Positions 1 through 9,548 of a stretch of 64,000 bases of DNA are shown here, one piece after another. Location: positions 1,488,001-1,552,000 of the forward strand of contig CAVXXF010000004.1 in assembly GCA_963765635.1 (NCBI GenBank), written 5' to 3'. Both the position numbers and the translations under genes were made by a program. Each line of letters starts with the position of its first letter. Within the stretch, counting starts at the first letter, position 1. The stretch comes from CAIXSE01 sp963765635. Lineage in GTDB: Bacteria; Actinomycetota; Thermoleophilia; UBA2241. The notes beneath the pieces are model-generated. The model did not search any database. It saw nothing but the letters and a program-made list of their open reading frames with translations, and was not told the DNA's origin.

Positions 1-61
1 GCGTCGATGCTGCCATGGCCACATGGCGAAGGCCTTCTCTCGGTGCTTGCTGCGCCCACGC

Positions 62-90
62 TAACAAATTCCGGACTCCTGAGATAGACT
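62..90 (+). promoter_or_regulatory. Candidate promoter for the acyl carrier protein gene
   Basis: TAACAA (62-67) and TAGACT (85-90) are separated by 17 bases. The GTG start of the next gene lies only 12 bases after the -10 element and has no recognisable Shine-Dalgarno sequence. A leaderless or nearly leaderless transcript is therefore likely. The -35 match is weak, so the call rests mainly on the -10 element and its position. Confidence 0.35.
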
Positions 91-102
91 ATCTTATCGC
101 CG

Positions 103-405
103 GTGAGAACTATCGACACGGAGGCGCGGAAAACCGATTTGGAGACATACGACGCCGTCGCGAACAAGATCCGCGAGTACCTCTCACAGAACTTCTTGTT
201 CAGCGACCACGGGTTCGCGTACGAAGATGATGCGTCGTTCCTTGAACTGGGCATCATCGACTCTTTCGGCTTCATGGAGCTTCTGCAATGGGTAGAGCAT
301 GAGTTCAGCATCTCCGTGGCCGACGATGAACTCGTTCCCGACAACTTCGATTCTGTCCGCAAGCTGAGTTCGTTCATACTTGGCAAGCAGAGCGGCGGCA
401 CCTGA
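103..405 (+). CDS. Stand-alone acyl carrier protein
   Basis: This 100-residue acidic protein has the phosphopantetheine-binding fold. The attachment motif DSFGFMEL puts the carrier serine at residue 54, and the following amphipathic helix (VEHEFSISV) is typical of the family. It starts with GTG. Such discrete carrier proteins shuttle an acyl or aminoacyl group between a ligase and a transferase rather than serving fatty-acid synthesis. The AMP-forming ligase at 9609 and the amidotransferase at 1303 make a surface-polysaccharide or small-molecule decoration role likely, as in exosortase-associated ligase/ACP/amidotransferase sets. The partner assignment is inferred from context. Confidence 0.85.
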   Translation: MRTIDTEARKTDLETYDAVANKIREYLSQNFLFSDHGFAYEDDASFLELGIIDSFGFMELLQWVEHEFSISVADDELVPDNFDSVRKLSSFILGKQSGGT

Positions 406-416
406 GAGGGCCACCC

Positions 417-1269
417 ATGCTTCAGAAGCTCCTTCTCGTTCTCGCTGTGGTGATGGGGCTCGTGCTCATGGCGGGATGCTCCCGGGACGACGCTCAATCA
501 GGAGGTGGTGCCTCGATGAAGATCGCGTTTCTTCATCACAGTACCGGGCAAGTGGTCTGGCGCGGCACCACGTCCAAATGGATGGCCAAGATCTTCGGCA
601 AGAGTGCTGTGAAGAGCTGGATGGACAGCTACAACAAGAGCAACGACACAAGCCACGAGATAGAGGAGATGTACTTCCCGACGACAAGCGAAGGCTACCC
701 TTGGGCCAACTACCCGTATGACTACTACAACATCTGGGTGAAGCATGCCGGTGAACGCGCCCTATCAGGGCGAGCAGACGCTTGAGATGCTGACCAAGGA
801 GTACGACGTCATCATCTGGAAGCACTGCTATCCGGTCGGGAACATTCTTCCGGACACCGGCGCCGCCGACGTCGACTCCGCTGAGAAGCGTCTCGAGAAC
901 TACACGCTGCAGTATGCCGAGCTCAAGAAGAAGATGCGCTCGTTTGCCGACACGAAGTTCATCGTCTGGACGGGCGCCGCGCTCGTCGAGGCGAATACGT
1001 CTCCAGAAGAGGCGCAGCGCACCCGGGAGTTCTTCGACTGGGTCAAGGCGGAATGGGACGAACCCGGCGACAACATCTTCTTGTGGGACTTCTACGCGCT
1101 CGAGACCGAGGGCGGCGCCTATCTGAAGCCGGACTACGCGAGCGGGCCGGACAACTCGCATCCGACCGGTGAGTTCGGAGAGAGAGTCGCCCCCTTGTTT
1201 GGGCAGAGGATCGTCGACGTCATCAACGGTAAGGGCGATTCGACTTCGTTGACAGGCGAGGACGACTAG
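417..1269 (+). pseudogene. SGNH-like lipoprotein, interrupted by a +1 frameshift
   Basis: The first part (417 to about 745) encodes a lipoprotein signal with lipobox LMAGC (Cys21) followed by KIAFLHHSTGQ, an SGNH-hydrolase-like opening. The sequence then leaves frame near 741-760 and continues one frame over (MPVNAPYQGEQTLEML...) to the stop at 1269. The two parts read as one ~280-residue protein if one base is removed near position 750. The HHSTG motif loosely echoes GHTSHGS in the exported proteins at 6760 and 7899. A GAGAGGG ribosome site precedes the ATG. The gene is either recently inactivated or carries a sequence error; the intact downstream half favours a recent event. The enzymatic role (esterase or acetyl transfer) is a guess from the fold. 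Confidence 0.65.
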
Positions 1270-1302
1270 CCAACGCGAAGAGACATCGGAGACCAGCGAC
1301 AG

Positions 1303-3298
1303 ATGTGCGGCATCGTCGGAGTCTGCGACCTCAGCGGGGCTCGGCCAGTGGAGGAAGCGACCCTCCGCTCGATGCTCGGAACGATCCGTCATCGGGGGCC
1401 CGACCAGTTCGGGATCTACCTTGACGATCACGTGGGTCTTGGGAATGCGCGCCTGAGCATCATCGACCTGAGCACCGGCCAGCAGCCGATCTGCAACGAA
1501 GACGAGTCCCTGTGGATCGTGTTCAACGGGGAGATCTTCAATCATCCGGAGCTGAGACTGGAGCTGGAGAGCCGGGGACACCGGTTCTCTACCACGTGCG
1601 ACACCGAAGTCGTCCTTCACGCGTATGAGGAGTACGGCTCGGACTGCCTGTCCCGCTTCAACGGCCAGTTCGCCATCGCTATCTGGGACAGCAGAGACCG
1701 CAGCTTGTTCCTGGCCCGCGATCGTCTGGGCGTTCGCCCCCTCTTCTACGCGGAGGCCGGCGGGGCCTTGGTCTTCGGCTCCGAGATCAAGGCGATCCTT
1801 GCCGGTCCCGGCATCACTGCGTCCTCCGATGCGGTGGCTCTGGACCAGATCTTCACGTACTGGAGCACTCTCTCACCGCGGACGTTCTTTCGCGGGATCA
1901 AGGAGCTGCCTCCCGGTCACTCCATGCTCGTCAGGGATGGCCGGATCACGCTCCAGCGCTACTGGGAGATGGCCTTTCCCGAGGACGGCGCCGTGCCCCA
2001 GCGATCCACGCAGGAGTACGCGGAGGAGCTGCGGGAGCTTCTCATCGACGCCACGCGGATCCGGCTGCGGGCGGATGTCCCCGTGGGCGCCTACCTGAGC
2101 GGAGGACTGGATTCGTCGACTGTCACGGCGATCATCCGCAGCCAAACGACCAACCCCCTTGAGACGTTCTCGATCGCGTTCGCAGACGCCGACGTACGAT
2201 GAAAGCGGCTTCCAGACCACGATGGCCAAGGCCCTGGGCACCCGGCACCGCGTCGTGCACGCCACCCATGCCGACATCGGCGAGGTGTTCCCCGAGGTGA
2301 CCTGGCATGCGGAGACCCCCCTGATGAGGACGTCTCCGGCGCCGATGTTCCTCCTGTCGGGCCTCGTGAGGGACAGCCGCTTCAAGGTGGTCCTCTCGGG
2401 TGAGGGTGCCGACGAGATCCTGGCCGGCTACGACATCTTCCGCGAGGCGAAGATCCGCCGCTTCTGGGCGAGGCAGCCCGATTCCAAGTGCCGTCCGGCC
2501 CTGTTGAACCGTATCTATCCGTGGATGCCGGCAGCGACCGGATCAGACTACGTCAAAGCGTTCTTCGGCATTGGGCTCACCGACGTCGGATCCCGAGACT
2601 ACTCTCACAGTCTCAGGTGGCGCACTACGGCCAGGGCCAAGCGGTTCTTCAGCGAGGACATGCGACAGGCCGCCACGGCCGGCGACGGCGACCTGACGCC
2701 CTTCTACCCGGATGAGTTCGACCGCTGGGACCCTCTGCACCAGGCCCAGTACCTGGAGACGACCATCCTCCTTTCGCAGTACCTTCTGTCGTCTCAAGGT
2801 GACAGGATGGCGATGGCGCATTCTGTCGAAGGACGCTTTCCTTTTCTGGACCACCGGGTCGTGGAGTTCGGCAATCAGCTGCCGCCCGCACTCAAGCTCA
2901 ACGGACTCACGGAGAAGTACCTGCTGAAGGAAGTCAGCCGCGAATGGCTTCCGGCCGCGATCAGCGATCGGCCCAAGCAGCCCTACCGGGCGCCGATCCA
3001 CCGGGCCTTCTTCAACGACTCCCCGCCGGACTACGTCGAGGAGCTGCTGTCCCGTTCGGCCATCGAGCAGTCCGGCTACTTCAATCCAAACGCGGTGGAC
3101 CAGCTTGTCGCCAAGCTCAAGCGCGGCCTCCCGCTGGGAGAGACGGACGACATGGCCCTGGCGGGCATCGTCTCGACCCAGTTGGTGGACCGGCAGTTCA
3201 TATCCAGTTCCAGACCATCCCTCCCTCTTGACGACACTGATGACGTGAAGGTCGTCGCAGGGAAGCGGTCATCCAGAGGGGAGCAGCTTTGCCCATGA
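1303..3298 (+). pseudogene. asnB: Asparagine synthase (glutamine-hydrolysing)-type amidotransferase, frameshifted
   Basis: The N-terminal half begins MCGIVGVCD with the Ntn glutaminase nucleophile Cys2. It reaches the ATP-pyrophosphatase loop SGGLDSS at about residue 266, then hits a TGA at 2200-2202. The rest (PTYDESGFQTTMAKALGT..., LSGEGADEILAGY, EGRFPFLDHRVVEFG) is one frame over and runs to 3298. Together they make a full-length (~660 residue) AsnB-family protein if one base is removed near 2190. The family transfers ammonia from glutamine to an adenylated carboxylate. Here, next to an ACP gene and a NAD-synthase paralogue, the acceptor is probably a sugar acid or carrier-bound acid rather than aspartate. 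It is the second frameshift in consecutive genes, so sequence error is possible. Confidence 0.75.
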
Positions 3299-4287
3299 AC
3301 AGAGGCGTCTTGCGCATCGACGACGCGGCCGAGGCAGACCGCATCGTGCAGTGGCTGAAGGAGAACATGCGCGGCTTTCACCGGAGCGGCGCCGTGCTGG
3401 GCATCAGCGGCGGGATCGATTCCTCCGTGTGCCTGGCCCTGTGCGTCGAGGCGTTCGGTCCCGAGCGAGTCGTGCCGCTCCTGCTGCCCGACAAGGATTC
3501 GGACCCCGTCTCGGAAGACCTGGCGAGAACGCTGGCCGCCCACTACGGAGTCACCCCCATCCTGGAGACCATCACGCCGGCTCTGGACGGGTTCGCCTGC
3601 TACGAACGCCGTGACGAGGCCATCGCCCGCGTGTTTCCCGAGTACGACCCCGAGGCCGGCTACAAGGCGAAGATCGGCCTTCCTCCCGGCCTGCTTGACG
3701 CGGGTACCTTGAACGTCTTCCACCTGACGATCGTCACGCCCGACGGTCAGGAGAAGAGCGCGCGCCTGGCGCCGGCGGAGTTCGCCCAGATCGTGGCCGC
3801 ATCCAATTTCAAGCAGCGCACCCGCACGACCATGCTCTACTACCATGCGGAGCTGCGTAACTACGCCGTCGTCGGGACTCCCAACAAGAACGAACGTGAC
3901 CAGGGGTTCTTCGTCAAGTACGGCGACGGGGGTTACGACCTCGGCCCGATCGCGCATCTGTACAAGACCCAGGTCTACCAGCTGGCCCGCCGCCTGGACG
4001 TGCCCGAGGCCATCCAGACGCGCACCCCCACGACCGACACGTACAGCGCCCCGTCCACTCAGGAGGAGTTCTTCTTCCGCCTCCCCTACGAGACCATGGA
4101 CCTGCTCTGGTACGCCCAGGAGAACCAGGTCTCAGTGGAAGAGGCCGCGCTCGCCCTGGACATGTCCCCCGACCAGGTGCGCAACGCCTTTGCCGACTTC
4201 ACCCGGAAGAGCAGGACTACGCACTACCTGCGCGCAGCTCCCCTGGACATGGTCCTGCTCGGGGCTCCGGTTCCCGAGGCGGGCTGA
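3295..4287 (+). CDS. NAD-synthase-like adenylating amide synthase
   Basis: The 330-residue protein belongs to the NadE/N-type ATP-pyrophosphatase family. It has the PP-loop GISGGIDSSV (residues 36-45) and a KYGDGGYDLGPIAHLYKTQV segment matching the NadE core. I chose ATG 3295 because it overlaps the asnB stop as ATGA; a TTG lies at 3289. It differs from the housekeeping nadE at 24311 in an insertion of about 40 residues before the RTRTTMLYYHAEL helix and in the loop after the core, where PSAGLW is replaced by PTTDTY. A second, diverged NadE inside an asnB/ACP locus suggests amidation of another substrate. The biochemical role is inferred from context. Confidence 0.75.
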   Translation: MNRGVLRIDDAAEADRIVQWLKENMRGFHRSGAVLGISGGIDSSVCLALCVEAFGPERVVPLLLPDKDSDPVSEDLARTLAAHYGVTPILETITPALDGFACYERRDEAIARVFPEYDPEAGYKAKIGLPPGLLDAGTLNVFHLTIVTPDGQEKSARLAPAEFAQIVAASNFKQRTRTTMLYYHAELRNYAVVGTPNKNERDQGFFVKYGDGGYDLGPIAHLYKTQVYQLARRLDVPEAIQTRTPTTDTYSAPSTQEEFFFRLPYETMDLLWYAQENQVSVEEAALALDMSPDQVRNAFADFTRKSRTTHYLRAAPLDMVLLGAPVPEAG

Positions 4288-4348
4288 GCGCATTCCGTCG
4301 GGTGCGCTAGACTGACCAGCCAGGGATGTGGAGAAAGAGGGGTCGCGC

Positions 4349-5353
4349 ATGGGTCATGGGAAGGACGCTGCGGAGCAGGCGATGGGGCTTCTGGAGCAGC
4401 TGACCGCAGTTCTCCGGGGTCGAGACCGCGGACTTCTCGAAGTCTGGCCTCTCACGCGCTACGTGGCCTTCCTTGACAGGTATCCCAGGATAGCGGCGCT
4501 GGAGTATCGGAGCCGTGAGGTGCAGGGAGCGTGCGCGGGCATCAGCAGTGCAGTGGGGGACGCCGGCCTCGACCTGTATCATCGGACGGTCCTGCTCGCC
4601 CTGCTGGTCCGCGCGACGCGCGCGCTGCCTCATCGCGGCCTACCGGAGGACATCGAGCTGCTGTATGAAGAGAACTACGCCCGGATCGTGCACGACATCG
4701 AGTCGAGTCTGGAACGCCCCACGCTCTACTTGTATCCACTCTCTCCGTTCTGCAAGGACCTGGCGCTCTGCACCTTTCGGCTGATCCCCGCCGGCGTCGA
4801 GAAGGTCCACCTCGCACGACTTCCGAGACGCATGTACGTGGCGGCCGGCCTCCGAGGCGTGCTGGACGCACTCCGTTTCGCCCCGCCTACTCAGCGAGGC
4901 CTTGGTCCCTTCTATCAGATGCACCTCCACTCCCAGGACGCCGAAGCGATGCGTGCGTTCAATCCCAGGGGATGGGCCGAGTTCTACCTGCGCATCGCCG
5001 AACTGCTGCGACGGGATCCACGCATGAAGGGGGTCTTCGGCGCGTCCTGGTTTCGCGATCCGGCCCTGTCGAGCATCTCACCTCATCTCACTCGTCTGAC
5101 CACCATGGTCACCGACCATGGTGGTCGTCTGTTCCCCCTTGGGCCCTCCGGAGCCGACGGCATACGGGATGCGATGGCGAAGTCGAAGACCCGCCGCCGG
5201 CTGTATGAAGGGGGCGCGTACCGCCCGATGAACTACCTGCTGGTGTGGCCGCGGGATGAGCTGCTCGCCTGGGCGGATGCGGGACCGGAGCTTGACTCCT
5301 ATCCTGGCGAGTACGTACGGGCCCCGGCAGGCGACCGGGCCGGAGCGGAGTGA
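4349..5353 (+). CDS. Uncharacterised 334-residue protein of the envelope locus
   Basis: I do not recognise the family. The protein is soluble-looking, with no signal peptide or membrane segment, and helical in its first 120 residues. Conspicuous aromatic/acidic patches include LYLYPLSPFCKDLALCTF and GWAEFYLRIAELLRRDPR. The start is set at ATG 4349, which has GAGAAAGAGGGG just upstream; an in-frame GTG lies at 4328. The stop TGA shares one base with the downstream ATG, so the gene is translationally coupled to the deacetylase-like gene and probably serves the same pathway. Confidence 0.7.
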   Translation: MGHGKDAAEQAMGLLEQLTAVLRGRDRGLLEVWPLTRYVAFLDRYPRIAALEYRSREVQGACAGISSAVGDAGLDLYHRTVLLALLVRATRALPHRGLPEDIELLYEENYARIVHDIESSLERPTLYLYPLSPFCKDLALCTFRLIPAGVEKVHLARLPRRMYVAAGLRGVLDALRFAPPTQRGLGPFYQMHLHSQDAEAMRAFNPRGWAEFYLRIAELLRRDPRMKGVFGASWFRDPALSSISPHLTRLTTMVTDHGGRLFPLGPSGADGIRDAMAKSKTRRRLYEGGAYRPMNYLLVWPRDELLAWADAGPELDSYPGEYVRAPAGDRAGAE

Positions 5354-6507
5354 TGGACGTCAGAGACAAGCTCGGCTTTCTCGTGTCGGTCGCCACGCAC
5401 GGAATCCCATCGTATGTGTCTGCGTCTTTGCGCCCGCGCCCCCGGCCCGCCCATATCCTCTTCTGCATGGTGGACCACTTCGAGCCGGGCACGGGTCATG
5501 CCGATCCCGGCACAGAGAAGCAGAGGATGGCGGAGTTGGCGTCGAAGTACCCGGCCCTTGCCGATGCGCATGCCGACGCATCCGGGCAGCGTCCCCGGCG
5601 CAGCTGGTTCTTCCCGCCCCACTACCACCGCCACGGCAATCTGCGCAAGCTTGTCGCTCTCTGCGAGCGCGGGTACGGTGAGATCGAGCTTCATTTCCAT
5701 CACGGCAAGACCGCGCCCGATACGCCGGAGAACCTGCGCCGGACGATCGGCTTGTGCTTGCGTGACTACTCGCGCTTCGGGGTCTTCGGAATGGAGGGCG
5801 GCAGGCAGCGCTATGGTTTCATCCACGGAGACTGGGCCCTGAACAACTCGCTACCAGATGGGCGATTCTGCGGAGTGGACAGTGAGCTTTCGATCCTTCA
5901 GGAGACGGGCTGCTACGCGGATCTGACGTTCCCCAGCTGCGGGAGGAGCAACCCGGTGCAGATCAACCGCATCTACTACGCAGATGTCGATCGCCACTGG
6001 CCGAAGTCCTATGCGACCGGCGTCCGTGCCAGGGCGGGAGCCGGGCCCCAGGCAGGTCTCCTCATGATCCAGGGCCCGGTGCGGCCGGTGCTGGTGAATG
6101 GCAGGCCGACCTTCGGCGATGCCATCGACAATGGAAGGCCACCCTCGAAGAAGTTGATCGACGGGTGGGTCGCCACCTCGATCCACGTGGCCGGGAAGCC
6201 CGACTGGATCATCGTCAAGGCGCATACCCACGGGGCGGTCAACGGGGAGACAGTGCTCGGCAGGCCGATGCACCAAACCTTCAGTTACCTGGAAGCGGCC
6301 TACAACGATGGGTCGGCCTACGTGCTCCACTACGTCACGGCTCGCGAGCTGTACAACATCATCCGGGCCGCGGAGGCGGGGGAGGTGGGCGACCCGGACG
6401 AGTATCGCGATTACCGCGTCGGTCCCCCGTCCTACGACTCGAGCCCCGACATACTCGAGGCGTCCGAGGAACTGACGGAGGCCGTGTCGAGGACCTATCG
6501 CGGCTAG
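5353..6507 (+). CDS. Polysaccharide-deacetylase-like protein
   Basis: The 384-residue product shows landmarks of the NodB-like deacetylase/glycoside hydrolase fold: an early VDHFEPG strand with metal-binding Asp-His, then GYGEIELHFHHGKTAP and FIHGDWALNN with clustered His and Asp residues, and HTHGAVNGE near the C terminus. These His/Asp clusters suggest a metal-dependent hydrolase acting on a carbohydrate. The ATG at 5353 follows GGAGCGGAG; a GTG three bases earlier is possible. It ends the tightly packed part of the operon begun at 1303. The family call rests on motif layout, and the substrate is unknown. Confidence 0.6.
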   Translation: MDVRDKLGFLVSVATHGIPSYVSASLRPRPRPAHILFCMVDHFEPGTGHADPGTEKQRMAELASKYPALADAHADASGQRPRRSWFFPPHYHRHGNLRKLVALCERGYGEIELHFHHGKTAPDTPENLRRTIGLCLRDYSRFGVFGMEGGRQRYGFIHGDWALNNSLPDGRFCGVDSELSILQETGCYADLTFPSCGRSNPVQINRIYYADVDRHWPKSYATGVRARAGAGPQAGLLMIQGPVRPVLVNGRPTFGDAIDNGRPPSKKLIDGWVATSIHVAGKPDWIIVKAHTHGAVNGETVLGRPMHQTFSYLEAAYNDGSAYVLHYVTARELYNIIRAAEAGEVGDPDEYRDYRVGPPSYDSSPDILEASEELTEAVSRTYRG

Positions 6508-6759
6508 AACCGCTTCGACGGTCGTTCCCGTGACTCCGCCCCCTGCTCTCCCCCGATGGGCGCCGCCTTCTCCTGGAGCTGCACACGATCGGGAGGTGTC
6601 CGACGCCGGGTGCATTTATGCTTCGCGGCAGTGCCCATGAGCCGGCTTTGGCTCGCGTGTTGCTCGACAAAGCATGTGGGGGCGGCATTGGTACCGGTGA
6701 AGGCAGTGCACCGCTCGTGTGCGTGCGCCGCAGGATCCGCGAGGACGAGGAGGCTGCAG

Positions 6760-7734
6760 ATGGGTACTCGGGTAGGGTCGGCCTGTCGGGCCGCGTGGGC
6801 GGTCGCGCTTGCGACAGGCGTGACGATGGCGCTGATCGCGGGCTGTGCCGCGGCCCCGGCCGATAACGCGGGCAGTAGCGAGAGTTCGAGTCCGAGTGCG
6901 AGTCCGAGTGCGGACGCAACGGCGGGCGCGACGACGACGGCGGTCGCCACCGGCGCGCTGATCATCGACCACCGGCACACCGACCTCGCGGACGTCCCGC
7001 TGGAGTCGATCGAGGCGGCCAAGCGCGAGCTTCACATCGCCTACGGCCACACCTCGCACGGCAGCCAGATCATCACCGGCATGACCGGGCTGACCGGGTT
7101 CGCCGATGCCCCGCACGGTGGATCGACCTATGCCTGGAACAACGGCGGCACGGGCGGGGCGCTGGACCTCGCCGACACGCCGTTCTCCGGGGCATACACT
7201 CCGGGGAACCCGGACTTCACGGCGTGGGAGAGCGCCACCCGGAGCTACCTTGACGACCCGGCCACTGCCGACGTGAACGTGGTCATGTGGTCGTGGTGCA
7301 GCGAGGTCAGCTCTGCATCGGCAGCGAACATCAGGACCTACCTCGCCCTCATGAGCGGCCTGGAAGAGGACTACCCCGGCGTGCGCTTCGTCTACATGAC
7401 CGGGCATACCGACGGCGGTGGGCTCACGGGGACCCTCCATGTCCGCAATCAGCAGATCCGGGACTACTGCGCAGCGAACGACAAGATCCTCTACGACTTC
7501 GAGGACATCGAGAGCTACGACCCCGACGGCACGTACTTCGGGGACAGAAACGTGGACGACGGCTGCGACTACGACGGCGGCAACTGGGCCACCGAGTGGC
7601 AGGACTCCCACACGCAAGGGGTCGACTGGTACGACTGCGAGTCCGCCCACAGCGAGCCCCTGAACGCCAACCTCAAGGCTTACGCTGCCTGGTGGCTCTG
7701 GGCCCGGCTGGCGGGGTGGGACGGGGGCGCGTAG
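6760..7734 (+). CDS. Secreted lipoprotein, first copy of a tandem duplication
   Basis: The protein has 324 residues. A signal peptide ends in lipobox LIAGC (Cys29) and is followed by a Ser/Thr/Ala-rich linker (about residues 35-60). The globular domain begins at ATGALIIDHRHT and contains GHTSHGS, FVYMTGHTDGGG and an Asp/Cys-rich stretch around NVDDGCDYDGGN. I do not know a named family; the GHTSHGS and final DCESAHSEPLN motifs recall SGNH-type esterases or a carbohydrate-active domain. ATG 6760 is chosen because GAGGAGG lies seven bases upstream and the signal peptide begins there. The domain is about 99% identical in DNA to that of the next gene (7899). Confidence 0.7.
   Translation: MGTRVGSACRAAWAVALATGVTMALIAGCAAAPADNAGSSESSSPSASPSADATAGATTTAVATGALIIDHRHTDLADVPLESIEAAKRELHIAYGHTSHGSQIITGMTGLTGFADAPHGGSTYAWNNGGTGGALDLADTPFSGAYTPGNPDFTAWESATRSYLDDPATADVNVVMWSWCSEVSSASAANIRTYLALMSGLEEDYPGVRFVYMTGHTDGGGLTGTLHVRNQQIRDYCAANDKILYDFEDIESYDPDGTYFGDRNVDDGCDYDGGNWATEWQDSHTQGVDWYDCESAHSEPLNANLKAYAAWWLWARLAGWDGGA
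6946..7714 (+). repeat. 769-bp direct repeat, copy 1
   Basis: This segment matches 8070-8838 at a fixed offset of 1124 bases. I counted about six substitutions (for example gccgatgcc versus gccaatgcc), so identity is about 99%. It covers the shared globular domain exactly; flanking signal-peptide and C-terminal DNA is unrelated. The pattern fits recent duplication or gene conversion. Confidence 0.9.
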
Positions 7735-7898
7735 GCGCGCCGCGGGCAGCGAACCGTGCGTCCATGCGCGCGCGACCAGCAGGTGCGACATCGATAGAAG
7801 AGGTCCGTAGCACGCAGAGGATACGCTTGACGCATCGGTTTGCGGCAGAGCGATGCTAGACTCGCGAGATAGGCTGCGGAAACAGGGAGGGCGGTCTC

Positions 7899-9350
7899 AT
7901 GGGACAGCTCAGGTCCGGATATAGGAAGCTGCTGGCGGTGGCGTTCGGGCTTCCGGCTCTCGCCTTGCTCGTGGGGATAGTCGTCCCGGCAATCGTCACG
8001 GCGAATCCGCCAGGGACGAATCCAGCGCCCTTTGTCGCCCGGGCCGATGATGGGATCCCCTGGATCGAGGCCACCGGCGCGCTGATCATCGACCACCGGC
8101 ACACCGACCTCGCGGACGTCCCGCTGGAGTCGATCGAGGCGGCCAAGCGCGAGCTTCACATCGCCTACGGCCACACCTCGCACGGCAGCCAGATCATCAC
8201 CGGCATGACCGGGCTGACCGGGTTCGCCAATGCCCCGCACGGTGGATCGACCTATGCCTGGAACAACGGCGGCACGGGCGGGGCGCTGGACCTCGCCGAC
8301 ACGCCGTTCTCCGGGGCATACACTCCGGGGAACCCGGACTTCACGGCGTGGGAGAGCGCCACCCGGAGCTACCTTGACGACCCTGCCACTGCCGACGTGA
8401 ACGTGGTCATGTGGTCGTGGTGCAGCGAGGTCAGCTCTGCATCGGCAGCGAACATCAGGACCTACCTCACCCTCATGAGCGGCCTGGAAGAGGACTACCC
8501 CGACGTGCGCTTCGTCTACATGACCGGGCATACCGACGGCGGTGGGCTCACGGGGACCCTCCATGTCCGCAATCAGCAGATCCGGGACTACTGCGCAGCG
8601 AACGACAAGATCCTCTACGACTTCGAGGACATCGAGAGCTACGACCCCGACGGCACGTACTTCGGGGACAGGAACGTGGACGACGGCTGCGACTACGACG
8701 GCGGCAACTGGGCCACCGAGTGGCAGGACTCCCACACGCAAGGGGTCGACTGGTACGACTGCGAGTCCGCCCACAGCGAGCCCCTGAACGCCAACCTCAA
8801 GGCTTACGCTGCCTGGTGGCTCTGGGCCCGGCTGGCGGAGAGCTTCACGGACATACCGACGCCGACGATAGTGAGCTTCTCTCCCGCGTCCGGCCGAGTG
8901 GGGGGCACCGTGACGGTGACCGGCACCAACCTGACGGGAGCGACGGCGGTGAAGTTCGACGGCAAGGCGGCAAGCTTCACCGTGACCTCGGATGTGCAGA
9001 TCACCGCCACCGTCCCGACCGCCGCCCGGAGCGGCAAGATCGCCGTCACGACGCCGGGCGGAACGGCTCTTAGTCCGACCGGCTTCAAGGTTGAGCCTTT
9101 GCTCTCCACGCTCTCGCCGAAAGCCGGCAGGCGCGGCGTGATCGTCACGATCACGGGCACGGGCTTCTGCGCCAGTCGCGGCACGAGCCACGTCAGGTTC
9201 GGCACCGTGAAGTGCGGTACCTACGTCTCCTGGACCAGCACGCGCATCAGGTGCAGGGTGCCGGCAAAAGCCGTCTTCGGCCGCCTGAGCGTGAGGGTGT
9301 CGACCGCGGGTGGCACCAGCAACGCCAAGACCTTCACCGTGAGGCGGTAG
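7899..9350 (+). CDS. Secreted protein with the duplicated domain plus two IPT/TIG domains
   Basis: The protein has 483 residues. The N terminus carries a hydrophobic signal or anchor (about residues 10-33) without a lipobox. Residues ~57-313 repeat the globular domain of the preceding gene almost exactly. The C terminus adds two immunoglobulin-like IPT/TIG repeats (from PTIVSFSPASGRVGGTVTV and from LSTLSPKAGRRGVIVTITG), with a Cys pair in the second repeat. Such repeats are seen in cell-surface adhesins and carbohydrate-binding proteins. The start follows GGGAGGG. With the lipoprotein at 6760 it forms a membrane-anchored and a surface version of one domain. The function is unknown. Confidence 0.75.
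   Translation: MGQLRSGYRKLLAVAFGLPALALLVGIVVPAIVTANPPGTNPAPFVARADDGIPWIEATGALIIDHRHTDLADVPLESIEAAKRELHIAYGHTSHGSQIITGMTGLTGFANAPHGGSTYAWNNGGTGGALDLADTPFSGAYTPGNPDFTAWESATRSYLDDPATADVNVVMWSWCSEVSSASAANIRTYLTLMSGLEEDYPDVRFVYMTGHTDGGGLTGTLHVRNQQIRDYCAANDKILYDFEDIESYDPDGTYFGDRNVDDGCDYDGGNWATEWQDSHTQGVDWYDCESAHSEPLNANLKAYAAWWLWARLAESFTDIPTPTIVSFSPASGRVGGTVTVTGTNLTGATAVKFDGKAASFTVTSDVQITATVPTAARSGKIAVTTPGGTALSPTGFKVEPLLSTLSPKAGRRGVIVTITGTGFCASRGTSHVRFGTVKCGTYVSWTSTRIRCRVPAKAVFGRLSVRVSTAGGTSNAKTFTVRR
8070..8838 (+). repeat. 769-bp direct repeat, copy 2
   Basis: Partner of 6946-7714 at offset 1124, about 99% identical. It ends where the IPT/TIG part of this gene begins. Confidence 0.9.
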
Positions 9351-9548
9351 GGCTGCCTCCCCAGGTCTCGGCGACGGCAGAAGAACCTCGTAGCGAAGTG
9401 CCGGAGAACGTTCACGCGGCGCGGCGGCGTCATCGCGTGAATGCTGGCCACCCAGTTCGGCCGAGGCTACACTGGCCGAGTCGAGGCGATCGCGCTGGCG
9501 GACGATGTCTTCGATGGGCGATCACTCACGAAAACAGGAAATCGCCCG

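Noticed and set aside
7827..7862. Promoter TTGACG...TAGACT before the second duplicated gene
   Set aside because: The hexamers are 24 bases apart, too far for a sigma70-type promoter. The TGnTAGACT alone could be an extended -10 element but is not strong enough to list.
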